A DNA stretch of 64,000 bases from assembly GCA_963681505.1 (NCBI GenBank), contig OY811983.1, forward strand, positions 4,642,122-4,706,121. The letters are read 5' to 3'. The translations under genes and the position numbers were made by a program. Below, in pieces: positions 1-9,647 of this stretch (position 1 is its first letter; each line of letters starts with the position of its first letter). The notes under the pieces were generated by a model. It had not been told where the DNA came from and searched no databases. It worked only from the letters and a program-made list of their open reading frames with translations. This DNA is from Eunapius fragilis (Eukaryota; Porifera; Demospongiae; Spongillida; Spongillidae).

Positions 1-396
1 CTGGAATCTCTACCTTAGGCTAAACAACTGGGACAGTGGATGGAGTAGTGACTGGGACAGTGGATGGAGTAGTACCCAAATCTGCACGAATGTGGTCATA
101 GTGTCTTCGCGTGTAACGACCATTTCCAACTGCACTTTCACTGCAATGGGTCCTCTCCTCCTTGTGATAACCCTTAACAGCCACTTAGGTCCCACTGCAA
201 AATTTTCACTAGCACTCTCTCTTCCATGTCAAATTTCTGCTCCTTTAGACCCTCTGTCAGGATTCTTCTTTTGCCTCCTCTGGGATGCTTTTACTCATTG
301 GTCCACCCCCACTGCACCAACACCATGCGTTGATGCATCGCAGGAATGAAGCACGAAGGTGGATCAGCACCCTGGAAGAGGACAGCAGGTCCTTGG

Positions 397-500
397 TGTA
401 GGGAAATGACTATACTAGTTTAATAACTTAACCATGTAGGGTGTTGTGCTGTAATTAGAATGATTCATTTATCGGTCTGATGTGAGATGGTTTCCTTACA
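397..500 (+). repeat. 5' LTR of the young gypsy element
   Basis: This 104-bp repeat starts TGTAGGGAAATG and ends GGTTTCCTTACA. It is identical to 4953-5056. The LTR is unusually short for a gypsy element. The preceding CTTGG is the left target-site duplication. Confidence 0.95.
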
Positions 501-502
501 TA

Positions 503-520
503 TTTGGCGACGAGGGTGAA
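503..520 (+). promoter_or_regulatory. Primer binding site (tRNA priming) of the young gypsy element
   Basis: Immediately after the 5' LTR the sequence TGGCGACGAGGGTGAA begins with TGG, complementary to a tRNA 3' CCA end. This is the expected place for minus-strand DNA priming. The tRNA identity cannot be settled by eye. Confidence 0.7.
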
Positions 521-521
521 A

Positions 522-3500
522 ATGAACGCGGAGCAGATTAGAGATGCGGTCCAACGGTTCAAATTCGACCGTTTTGACCCAGTTCAGGAAAAATGGGAAT
601 ATTACATTCAGCGTTTCGAGACTGAACTGGCCCTCTACAACCTCCTTTCTGGTGATGCCACCGCGGAAGCTCGAAAAAACCTACTACTTTCGAAGGTGGG
701 CCCGGAAGCGTTTAGAATACTGGTTGACCACCATCGTCCTGAGGCAGTTACAACCAAAACGTACCAGCTTTTGAAAAACACGTTGCAAAGGCATTATCAG
801 GCGGGTATTTGCATTCTAGCGGAAAGAGTCACTTTCGCGTCTAGGTATAGGAGAGAAGGAGAGACTGTATCACAGTTCCTTATTGCATTGCGCGCTATTG
901 CTGGAAATTGTGGTTTTGGCCCTTCTCTAGACGAACGCTTACGTGACCAATTGGCTATTGGTATTAACGACGATTACTGGCAAAGAGAACTATTTCGTTT
1001 ACACACCACCAATGAAGCTACCCTTCAAGAAGTTGAAGCTTCAGCATTGGTTCTGGAACAGGCGCACAATCAGCAACAGAAGATTCAAGCCTTGGGGAAA
1101 AACGATACAGGAACAGAGTCTGGCATTCGAAGAGTGAGACAAGAGACCACACCACACGCACGTGGTAACATGGGTAATACGTCAGGTTTTACACCTAAGA
1201 AACTTGAAGAAGGGCGAGACTGCCTAAGGTGCGGATTCCGGAAACACCGGACGGGAGAGAAGTGCCCAGCCCAAGGAGTAATCTGCAATTCATGTGGGGC
1301 CTCAAATCATTTTGCTAGGGTATGCATGAAGTCAAAAAGAGCAACAGTTACTCATCTTGGCCAAGGGAGGCTACCAAGACAGAGACGTGTGAATGCAGTA
1401 GCATTTGGTCCAGATGATGAGGAGTACACAGAGTCAATGCAAGATGGGGATGACAGTGGAGATAGAGAAGTGAACACAGTACAAATCAGGACTTTGAGAG
1501 GCCAGGCAGCACGTTTGAAGGTGTTATTAAATGGAGTAAGGGTGCAAATGCTTTATGACCCAGGAGCAGCACGGTCAGTCATCAGCGAACAAATCTGGAA
1601 AAGAATTGGATCCCCTTACCTGTCATCAGCAGACACTCTGGTGGCATACACAAATGTGGTAGTCGAAACCTTAGGTGAAGCCACTATTGAGGTGCAGGCA
1701 TTTGGGAAGCGGAAGGAACTACCAGTGACGGTGGTGAAGCGGCATGATCAACCTTTGTTTGGGTTAGACTGGTGTCAAGAATTTGACATTCGTATGCCCA
1801 AGGGAGTCACCATTTGTAAGTTGGGACCACAAGCAGGATCAGCCTTGCCGCCAGTTACAAATGGAAACACCATATCTACACCATTGGGGGCACTGCTTCA
1901 TCAGTACTCAGAGCTCTTCAGTGAGAAGCCTGGCACAATCATTGGTCATAAAGCAGTAGTTCACATGAAAGAGGGTGCTATTCCTAGGCTATTTTCAGCA
2001 CGCCCATTACCTTTTCCAATGCGAAAGGCTGCCGAACAGGAGATACATAGGTTAGTGGAGCAGAATGTATTGGAACGTGTTGATTCAGCAACCACACCAA
2101 TAGAATGGGCATCTCCTATTGTATGTGTCCCAAAGGGTAGTGGGGGTATTAGGATGTGCGTTGACTTTAAGGCCACAGTTAATCCACAAGTGTATGTTGA
2201 CCCCCATCCCTTACCAAGGTTTGAGGACATTATATCAAAGCTCAGCGGCAGCAAGTGTTTCACCAAGTTAGACTTGTCAGATGCATATCTCCAAATGGAA
2301 GTGGACCCTGCGTCTAGGAAGTACTTGATCATTGCCACCCATCTGGGCTATTTCCAGTTCAAAAAACTGCCATTTGGAGTTAGTTTTGCCCCCGCCATAT
2401 TTCAGAAAGCTATGGATAAAATTTTGTCGGGCATACCAAAAACCGCTGCATACATTGATGACATCCTGGTGGCTGGAACATCACAGGAAGAACATCTGAA
2501 ACTTTTGGAGGAAGTCTTAGAGAGGTTGAAGCAGGCAAACATTCGGATAAAGAAATCAAAGTGTAAATTTATGCAAGCAGCAATTACTTACTTGGGTTAT
2601 CGCATTGATCAAGAGGGCATTCACCCAACCGAAGAGCATGTGTTGGCCATAAAGCAGATGCCAGCACCATCCAATGTGAAGGAATTGCGCTCTTTCCTGG
2701 GTGCGATTAACTATTATTCCAGATTTTTACCCAACTTGCAGTCACTATGTACACCTTTGTATCAACTCACAAAGAATGCAACAAGATGGGTGTGGTCAGA
2801 AGAGAGCGACAGGGTTTTTCAGCACCTGAAACAGCTGTTATCATCCAAGGACACCTTAGTGCACTATGATGAAGCTTTACCACTAGTCCTTATGACAGAC
2901 GCTAGCGATAACGGAGTAGGTGCAGTGTTATTGCATAGATTGCCAGATGGTGTTGAGAAACCAGTGGCTTTTGCTTCGCGAACTTTGATGGACAGAGAGA
3001 AAAGGTACTCTGTTATTGACAAAGAAGCTCTTGCCATCATCTTTGGTGTCACCAAATTCTACCAATATTTGTATGGCCGACGATTCATTCTCAAAACGGA
3101 CCATAAGCCACTGGAACGTATCCTTGGAGCACATCAAGAAATTCCTAAAATGGCTGCTAATCGTTTGCAAAGGTGGGCAATCACTCTAAGTGCATATGTT
3201 TATGAACTTGAGTACGTCCAGGGGAAACACAATTTATTGGCAGATCCCTTGTCACGTCTTCCGTTACGCACTACAGATGTATCCACAAATGAGCAGGCTG
3301 GTTATAGTGAAGCACTCCTGAACATTCGGGTAGGGGACTTGCCCATATCGAAGAAGGAACTTCAGAGACTGACTAGACAAGACACACTGCTCTCAAGGGT
3401 TATTGTGTACATGGAGAGAGGGTGGCCAAATGACAGGAAGCTCATACCTCAAGAATGCATGACCTTTTATGAGAAAAGGGATTCTTTGTCTTTTGAAGAG

Positions 3501-4937
3501 AATATTCTGCTCTGGCAAGGAAGGATTGTCATACCAAAACTGTTACGTGGTGCTGTTTTGGCCACTTTACATGATGGGCACCCAGGAATATGGGCTATGA
3601 GGGCCCTTGCAAGATTTTACGTGTGGTGGCCTAACATCGATGAGGAAGTGGAAATATATGTAAAGAAGTGTAGCCCGTGTCAGCAGAATCGTCCACGGGA
3701 GCCGGAAAGTCTACTTTTTGCATGGAACACACCAAGCGAACCTTGGTCCAGGATCCATGTAGATTATGCTGGCCCCTTTGAGGGCAAGTATTGGCTGGTA
3801 GTCATTGATGCATTTTCAAAGTGGGTAGAGATAAAACCAATGCACGTTTCCACTGCTGCAGTAACGATAAAGGCATTGCGTGAAACTTTCTGCCGTTTTG
3901 GTTTGCCACGAGTCATAGTCTCGGACAATGGCCCCCAGTTCATAGCCTCTGAATTTAAAGATTTCTGCACTGCCAATAACATCACACACATTCGTTCAAC
4001 CCCGTATCACCCAAAAACAAATGGACTGGCGGAACGGGCAGTGAGGACCTTTAAGGAGCGCTTCTCAGCTACAAAGATGCATAGGGAGGATTTGGATCTG
4101 ACACTGCAACGTTTCTTGATTTCCTACAGAAACACACCCCACAAGTCAACAGGCCGCTCACCAGCTGAGTTGTTGCTGGGTCGAAGAATTAGAACAAAGT
4201 TGGACCTCTTGAAACCAGATATAAACCACTACATGGACAAAGCTTTAACTCAGCAAAAAGTATATCATGATACTAAGGCCAAATTTTCATCCTTCTCAAT
4301 AGGAGATTTAGTTTGGGTTGAACGACCAGAAGGAAAAGGATACGAAAGAGGTTTTGTTATGAGGAAAACGGGACCACTATCGTACATTGTGAATGTTAAT
4401 GGAATTGAACGCAGGAAGCATGCTGACCAGCTAAGGAAGAGAATGGCAGAATCTGATGTAGAGAGTGAGGAAGCAGAGGTCACACACCCCAAAACTGCAG
4501 CAGAACCGGAATCGGAGTCCCAAAATCTGGAGCAGCTTCTGCACCCACACACTCCTCAACATGTCTATCATCCAAGGAGGCAAAACCTGGACCCTGTTTC
4601 CCAACCCCCACCCTCTATGCAGGATCTTGCAGTCAGACAACACGGCAATTATCAGCCAAACGCAATACACCAACCACAACAAGATCAGTTAGAGGCAGAT
4701 GAAAGGCCAGAACCTGAGAGTGTCTCAGATCAAACAGTGAAAGAGCCTGGGAAGGAGCTACCCAAGGGGTGGCCTCAAGGTCCTCAGCATAGCCTGGAAG
4801 GGGAGGCAAGTAATCAGGTGGATCAAAGTTCTAACAACGTACCACCAGCAAGTATCTCAGAACAGCGTCCACAAAGAACCAGGAGACCTCCATCTCGACC
4901 ATATGACAAGTACCTGTGGGATCCTAAAGCAAAATAG
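522..4937 (+). CDS. Gag-Pol polyprotein of the young gypsy element
   Basis: One uninterrupted frame of about 1471 codons runs from the first ATG (MNAEQIRDAV) to a stop 15 bp before the 3' LTR. The frame also stays open upstream to near 504, within the primer site. Domains in order, with rough residue positions: a Gag helical region (1-200); two zinc-knuckle-like clusters (about 233-265, CLRCGFRKH and CNSCGASNHFARVC); an aspartic protease D-x-G-A region (about 344); reverse transcriptase with FTKLDLSDAY and YIDDILVAG (about 645); RNase H with TDASDNGVGAVL (about 792); an integrase HHCC zinc domain (about 1018-1055); a DDE core with HVDYAGPF, VSDNGPQF and NGLAERAVRTF (about 1079-1180); and a GPLSYIV-type integrase C-terminus. 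A Pro/Gln-rich tail follows. Gag and Pol share one frame, as in many invertebrate gypsy elements. It looks whole. Confidence 0.95.
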   Translation: MNAEQIRDAVQRFKFDRFDPVQEKWEYYIQRFETELALYNLLSGDATAEARKNLLLSKVGPEAFRILVDHHRPEAVTTKTYQLLKNTLQRHYQAGICILAERVTFASRYRREGETVSQFLIALRAIAGNCGFGPSLDERLRDQLAIGINDDYWQRELFRLHTTNEATLQEVEASALVLEQAHNQQQKIQALGKNDTGTESGIRRVRQETTPHARGNMGNTSGFTPKKLEEGRDCLRCGFRKHRTGEKCPAQGVICNSCGASNHFARVCMKSKRATVTHLGQGRLPRQRRVNAVAFGPDDEEYTESMQDGDDSGDREVNTVQIRTLRGQAARLKVLLNGVRVQMLYDPGAARSVISEQIWKRIGSPYLSSADTLVAYTNVVVETLGEATIEVQAFGKRKELPVTVVKRHDQPLFGLDWCQEFDIRMPKGVTICKLGPQAGSALPPVTNGNTISTPLGALLHQYSELFSEKPGTIIGHKAVVHMKEGAIPRLFSARPLPFPMRKAAEQEIHRLVEQNVLERVDSATTPIEWASPIVCVPKGSGGIRMCVDFKATVNPQVYVDPHPLPRFEDIISKLSGSKCFTKLDLSDAYLQMEVDPASRKYLIIATHLGYFQFKKLPFGVSFAPAIFQKAMDKILSGIPKTAAYIDDILVAGTSQEEHLKLLEEVLERLKQANIRIKKSKCKFMQAAITYLGYRIDQEGIHPTEEHVLAIKQMPAPSNVKELRSFLGAINYYSRFLPNLQSLCTPLYQLTKNATRWVWSEESDRVFQHLKQLLSSKDTLVHYDEALPLVLMTDASDNGVGAVLLHRLPDGVEKPVAFASRTLMDREKRYSVIDKEALAIIFGVTKFYQYLYGRRFILKTDHKPLERILGAHQEIPKMAANRLQRWAITLSAYVYELEYVQGKHNLLADPLSRLPLRTTDVSTNEQAGYSEALLNIRVGDLPISKKELQRLTRQDTLLSRVIVYMERGWPNDRKLIPQECMTFYEKRDSLSFEENILLWQGRIVIPKLLRGAVLATLHDGHPGIWAMRALARFYVWWPNIDEEVEIYVKKCSPCQQNRPREPESLLFAWNTPSEPWSRIHVDYAGPFEGKYWLVVIDAFSKWVEIKPMHVSTAAVTIKALRETFCRFGLPRVIVSDNGPQFIASEFKDFCTANNITHIRSTPYHPKTNGLAERAVRTFKERFSATKMHREDLDLTLQRFLISYRNTPHKSTGRSPAELLLGRRIRTKLDLLKPDINHYMDKALTQQKVYHDTKAKFSSFSIGDLVWVERPEGKGYERGFVMRKTGPLSYIVNVNGIERRKHADQLRKRMAESDVESEEAEVTHPKTAAEPESESQNLEQLLHPHTPQHVYHPRRQNLDPVSQPPPSMQDLAVRQHGNYQPNAIHQPQQDQLEADERPEPESVSDQTVKEPGKELPKGWPQGPQHSLEGEASNQVDQSSNNVPPASISEQRPQRTRRPPSRPYDKYLWDPKAK

Positions 4938-4939
4938 AA

Positions 4940-4952
4940 GGGAGAGGCAGGA
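4940..4952 (+). other. Polypurine tract of the young gypsy element
   Basis: A purine-rich stretch (AGGGAGAGGCAGGA) sits directly before the TG of the 3' LTR. This is the usual place for the plus-strand primer of LTR retrotransposons. Confidence 0.7.
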
Positions 4953-5056
4953 TGTAGGGAAATGACTATACTAGTTTAATAACTTAACCATGTAGGGTGT
5001 TGTGCTGTAATTAGAATGATTCATTTATCGGTCTGATGTGAGATGGTTTCCTTACA
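4953..5056 (+). repeat. 3' LTR of the young gypsy element
   Basis: This 104-bp repeat is identical to 397-500. It is followed by CTTGG, the right target-site duplication. Confidence 0.95.
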
Positions 5057-5802
5057 CTTGGCACCATGGAATGCACCCGATGCACCTTTTTTCAACACTA
5101 CCTCTTCCCTTTTGTCAGCAAGTCATGTAATGGTCCAGTCTTGTGAACAAGTTAGGGCCGTAGTAGTTTATATTGCCCAAAAAAGAACTGCTGCACACTC
5201 TGGGGTGCTGGGGCGTCCTGGATTGCGCTCTCTTTCCCCTCAGTAGGAAACACTCCCTCACTGGTGATGCACTTCTGCCTGGAGGAACCTGCACTTTGAT
5301 GCCTTGAGTCTCATCCCTGCTGCTTCCAGTGTGGTGAGCACCTCCTCCAAGTTGCTCAGATGATCTGACTCTGTTCTACCAGTCACCAGCATGTCATCCA
5401 TGTACGTCACGATGTGTGGTAGTCCCCGATACAGGCTCTCTATCGTCTACTGAAAAATGGCTGGGTCTGACGATATTCCAATTGGAAACCTGTAGTACTG
5501 GAACAACCCCTTTGGTGTTTTGATAGTCGTATGCACTTTGGATTTCTCATCCAGTGCAAGTTGCAAATATGCGTTTGTCAGGTCCAGCTTCGTGAAAGCC
5601 TTTTCCCCTGCCAAGGCTTCAAACAAGTCCTTTACATGAGGCAATGGGTACTCCTCGAGCTTGGTGCAACAGTTTACTGTAACCCTGTAGTCTCCACACA
5701 GTTGTAAGGAACCGTCACCCTTGACAACTGGTACGACCGGTGTAGCCCAATCTGAAAACTAGACAGGTTGTATATTCCATCCTTCAGCAACCGATTCAAT
5801 TC

Positions 5803-6522
5803 TGTAAAGTATTACACACGATTTAAAAGGATCAGTGACACAGAACACGTGTACCGTGCCTAACCAGAAATGGTTATTAATAATTGAATTTTTAATCACA
5901 ATACTTCTTAATTATGATACACCACATTTCCTCCCCTCTGATTCGAGACTGCCATCTTGGTAGCGAGCTGGCTTACGAACTGTTCTCCCATGACGAGCCG
6001 TGTATGATGCGGCTTCCACAGGAATTGGTGGAATAAATGTTGATCCTCCTGTAAGTGGTAAGTTGTTCTGCGTGCTAGGTTCCTTGGAGATGTCAGGTGA
6101 GTACCAGTATTTTGCTGACTTGTTGCAATTGGTATGTCAGCAATTGGATTTGGTTCAAGTTCAGTCTGGAGATCTTCCTGTTCTTCTATTGATTAATTTT
6201 GATTCTCTGAAATCGGCCCATCAACCATATGATCTGCATGACACCTCCGAATTCCAGCAGAGCCAGGTAGGCTGACTCTATATGACTTATGTCCCATTCT
6301 TGCCTTGACCACATCTGGCTGCCAATGTGGACGATAGTCCCTCACCATCACCTTGTCTCCAACTTGGAATTCCCACCCTGTTGGGTTAGGGTTAGGATTA
6401 AGGTTGGGTTGGTATTACGCATGATTCAATGACACAGAGTACACGTATACCGTGCCTAACTAGAAATGGTATTTAATAATTGAATTGTTAATCACAATAG
6501 TTCTTAATTACGATGCACCACA
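5803..6522 (-). mobile_element. Small internally deleted LTR element nested in the old gypsy fossil
   Basis: Two direct repeats of about 115-125 bp (about 5803-5926 and 6410-6522) share long runs such as CACGGTA and TTAATCACAATA. On the minus strand they start TGTGGTG and end CA-like. The purine tract AGAGGGGAGGAAA precedes the 3' copy. The interior, about 480 bp on the minus strand, keeps only the end of a gypsy integrase (VMVRDYRPHWQPD, then a GHKSYRVSLPG-like stretch) and a tail. Flanking AATTC and AATTT could be a 5-bp target duplication with one mismatch. Repeat divergence of roughly 10-15% by eye indicates an old insertion. It is a deletion derivative and broken. Confidence 0.7.
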
Positions 6523-7714
6523 AATTTGTCCTCCATCTTGGACTTCAATGCTAAGTACTGGACGTGGTCTGAAAAACCGTGGCTTCACATCAGGCTCGAC
6601 ATGAATTTTCACACCCACTCCCCTCATCAATCCCAGTTCATCCTTGAAGACCTCACGATGCTTTTGTAGGATCTGGTTCTGTGTTGGTGCAGGTTTGCCA
6701 TTTATCCTGTACAGCTCGTTCCAGTTTAGCCTAACCTGCCTAAGCCAGTTTCATCCCAACAGGCTTAGACCCTTTCCAGCTACCACCAGCAAACTCAGGC
6801 TCTTCTTCTGGTCACCATACACTACTGTCACGTCCAACACTCCTAACATCTTGATGATTTGGTTAGCATGTGAGCGCAAGACTCTTCAACTTCCTGCTCC
6901 CTTTCCAGAGTTCCTTGAACGTTATATTGCTAACGATCGATACTGACACACCAGTGTCAACCTCCATGTCAAGTTCCTTGTCATCTGTGAGCATCATCAT
7001 GATGATAGGCATTGCCTTCTCACCCTTAACGGGATGAATGCAGTCTGAATATTAGTGCTGACCTCTGCTGTCAGCATGTGTGCTTTTTGCAGCTTTGCGA
7101 TCATATCAGTCTGCAGTCGGCCCTTACACATCCTGTTTTGCCTTCCCACTCCTTCGCCTTGTGGCAGGTGCGATATGGCCCTTTTTGCTGCACACAAAAC
7201 ACTCGACATCACTGGGATACTTGCACGCTGTTAGTAGATGCTTTCCTCCACATCTATAGCAAGCACTCGAAGTTGGGTCATTTCATGGTAAATTGTACCA
7301 CCCTAATACCTTACCTCTTCACATTGAGATACCATTTCCCATATATATTCTTCCCAACTCAAATACACAAAATTGCAATATATTTGTATATCCAATGTTT
7401 TCCATTTATGAAATATGGCCACTCGCATATTTATTAATTATTTAATCACCTTTGTGAGTTTGAAAGAGCAGTACTTGTATGTGGTTATGCATGGGTCCGT
7501 CTTTTTTTGTACCATACAGTGGGTAGTAGACAGATGTACCCATCGGATATGAAATTTATTGAAATGTGCTTAAGGGGTTAAAGTATATTATGAATTTTAA
7601 TGACATTGTTAAGGTAGAAAACAATATTGTCTAATTCACACCAAACTTGTTTTGAAGGACAGCTCTAATAACCTTATGCTTTTTAATTTTTTTGGGAAAT
7701 GATTTGTTGGACTG

Positions 7715-7973
7715 GGATACCTCTTTGAAGGCTAGTAGCCATTTTGGTTGCTTCCCTAAAATGTTGTTCAGTGAAGTCCTTGTAAGATGTTAATGAACAT
7801 GGAATCCAATTAATGTTTACTAATGCAATGCAGCTATCATATAGGTGCATTGCATTTGTAAACCTTGAGGGTTCCCTGATCACTAGCAATTTACAAGAAC
7901 TAGGTAAACCACTTCACTAAACAACATTTTGGGGAGGCAACCAAAATAGCTGCTAACCTTCAAAAAGGTATCT
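7715..7973. repeat. Imperfect inverted repeat, arms about 70-80 bp
   Basis: The left arm near 7715-7790 (AGTAGCCATTTTGGTTGC) returns in reverse complement near 7890-7973 (GCAACCAAAATAGCTGCT). Further matches include ATGTTGTTCAGTGAAG against CTTCACTAAACAACAT. The spacer is about 100 bp. It looks like a small foldback or MITE remnant. No target duplication was recognised. Confidence 0.6.
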
Positions 7974-8238
7974 AACATCTCTGAAGTACTCTGAATTTAC
8001 AAAGAAGACATTGTAATGATTGTGCTTTACCAACTACCTCAACGATATATGGTGGACACAATAGATCTGTGCAGCTTTGATCAATGTATGGTATCCAAAC
8101 TTTGACATACTCCCCAACACTGAACTCATGTACTGTGTGCATTGTAGAAAACGTGACTTGCATTTGTAATTCAGTCTTCATATGAATCAAGTCTGCTAAA
8201 GTTCTCTGATACAAGCCTGCACTTCTCAATTGTTGCAA
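7972..8238 (-). pseudogene. Possible integrase C-terminal fragment (Ginger/KRBA2-like or gypsy)
   Basis: An 88-residue open stretch contains HEFSVGEYVKVWIPYIDQS. This resembles the 'VGD.V.V.IPD.D' segment that follows the catalytic core in integrases domesticated as KRBA2-like proteins and in Ginger transposons. No DDE core is visible upstream on the same strand, so at best it is a short remnant. The assignment rests on one short motif and could be wrong. Confidence 0.3.
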
Positions 8239-9647
8239 GTTGTTTTGGTTTGTCTACAAATTTATCTTCATTTTTTTGCTTCATTATCCAAAATCTTAAG
8301 TGTTTTACCTTCAATATCCTGTCTTCAGTTTCAGGCATGTTACAACATTTAAAAATTCACACTGTCACATTCTTCTGAATTGATGTTACTTTAACTGATT
8401 ACCGCCGAGATACGCATATCTGCATCAAAGATGTGTTAACCATTACCAATGAATTCTTCCAGATCCTTAAAAAAATTATACCAATTTGAAGTTACTTTTG
8501 TTCATGGCTTCAGATTATGTTGTTGAAACCCCTCTGCTACCTCATTTAATTGTTTTTGGATTACTCTACGTTAGCTAACAAAAATATTCAGACATTAATT
8601 TTAACATTTTCACAATTAAGGAATATGACCGCTTCGAAATATTCCATCACAATTAAGGAATTGTTAAGGAATTGTGACATGCCATAAATTATGACGCTTA
8701 CGGTACTTGTTTCAATTTGATATCTCCTGTTTATGGTGTTGAAGGTCGCCTATAATAGAACACAAATGTAAGCCATGTTTAATTTTTAAAGTGTCTTACG
8801 GAGCATAAGACCACTCCAAAATGGAGCCATTGGAAACCAATTTTTCATTAATGTATCAAAGATTCAGGCTTGTAGTACTTGTTTATAGTACTACATCCAT
8901 CAACCAGTACCACTGTGTCAGTTTTGTGGCTAAAATAAGCTCCGAATTGATGATGAACAGGAAGATCAAAGTCATGATCATCAGCTTCAGGTTGTTCAGC
9001 GTGGTCTTGCACTGCAGGTCTTCTTGAAAGGAATTTACCATACTGACTAAAGCATACCATGCCATCAGTTTTCCGTTTGGAGCAATACAACAATAAACAT
9101 ATGATCTTTGATAACTCGTAAAGGGTTGAAGAGTTTAGTGCAATTGAAAAGCAATACATACTATACCTTCATTGCTCATTTAAAAACCTGAATTGGAAAA
9201 AGCAGTATAATGAAACGCACCACTTGTTTGGTGTCCTTAACACAATTCATGACATGGCTGGTGCAGGCATGAGGCAAAATGTTTGAGAAGTCCTTGGGTT
9301 TACCTGAGCTGCTCACATGCAATTCTAAAAGCTGACTTGATGGTTTGAGCAGGATTGATCAAATTAGATGCATCATACAGTAAACTCTCAGCAATCTAAA
9401 ACTTAGAAGAAAGAATGATATGGAAAGCACTGTATGGTCCTTTGTAATTAACTTAGCAGCAGCAATTGGAGCTTTTCTATCAACAGGATGTTTTACAACT
9501 ATTGTATAATAATACACAGTAGGTTGCTAGCCTATTTTTCGGGGGGCGAAGGGGGGGGGGTGGGGGATAAGGCAGGTATTTTACCCGTTGCATCGCAAAT
9601 GAATGGAGATTATTTGGCTACCTCATGGTACTGGTGAACTTAAGCCT

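Larger units (their letters stand above)
397..5056 (+). mobile_element. Young, apparently whole Ty3/gypsy LTR retrotransposon
   Basis: The element is 4660 bp long. Its two 104-bp LTRs begin TGTAGGG and end CTTACA, and they are identical by eye over their whole length. The flanks carry the 5-bp duplication CTTGG (392-396 and 5057-5061). A primer-binding-site-like TGGCGACGAGGGTG follows the 5' LTR, and a purine-rich tract lies just before the 3' LTR. A single long Gag-Pol frame fills the interior. Identical LTRs imply a very recent insertion. It landed inside the RNase H-integrase part of an older gypsy fossil on the opposite strand. It looks whole, with no breaks noticed. Confidence 0.95.
1..7260 (-). 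mobile_element. Old degraded Ty3/gypsy retrotransposon fossil, host of nested insertions
   Basis: Read on the minus strand, gypsy-type parts occur in the expected order. CCHC zinc knuckles of Gag lie near 7200-7260, an aspartic protease D-T-G region near 6930-6960, and reverse transcriptase near 5270-5760 (including FTKLDLTNAY and a YMDD-type motif). The start of an RNase H-like segment and the integrase C-terminal end (GPKWLLRVITRR) lie in 1-396. Two later LTR elements are inserted in it: a whole one (397-5056) and a deleted one (about 5803-6522). The coding parts carry many breaks and the middle of the element is missing, so this is a fossil. Its own LTRs were not found; both ends are uncertain and the left end may lie outside the window. 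Confidence 0.8.
7261..9647. other. Unassigned 2.4 kb, AT-rich, no clear gene
   Basis: Only short frames occur here. Recognisable items are the inverted repeat at 7715-7973, a possible integrase C-terminal fragment at 7972-8238, and a G-rich patch near 9540-9567. The minus strand around 8850-9450 reads in short protein-like pieces that I could not assign. These may be remains of a transposon interrupted by the foldback element at 9648. Confidence 0.5.

Noticed and set aside
6381-6409. TTAGGG-like stretch (GGGTTAGGGTTAGGATTAAG)
   Set aside because: Only about two perfect telomere-type units, beside an LTR of a nested fossil. Too short to call an interstitial telomere.
8848-9159. 103-codon minus-strand frame at the 9-kb region
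   Set aside because: No recognisable family. An overlapping frame is equally open, so it may be transposon debris at most.
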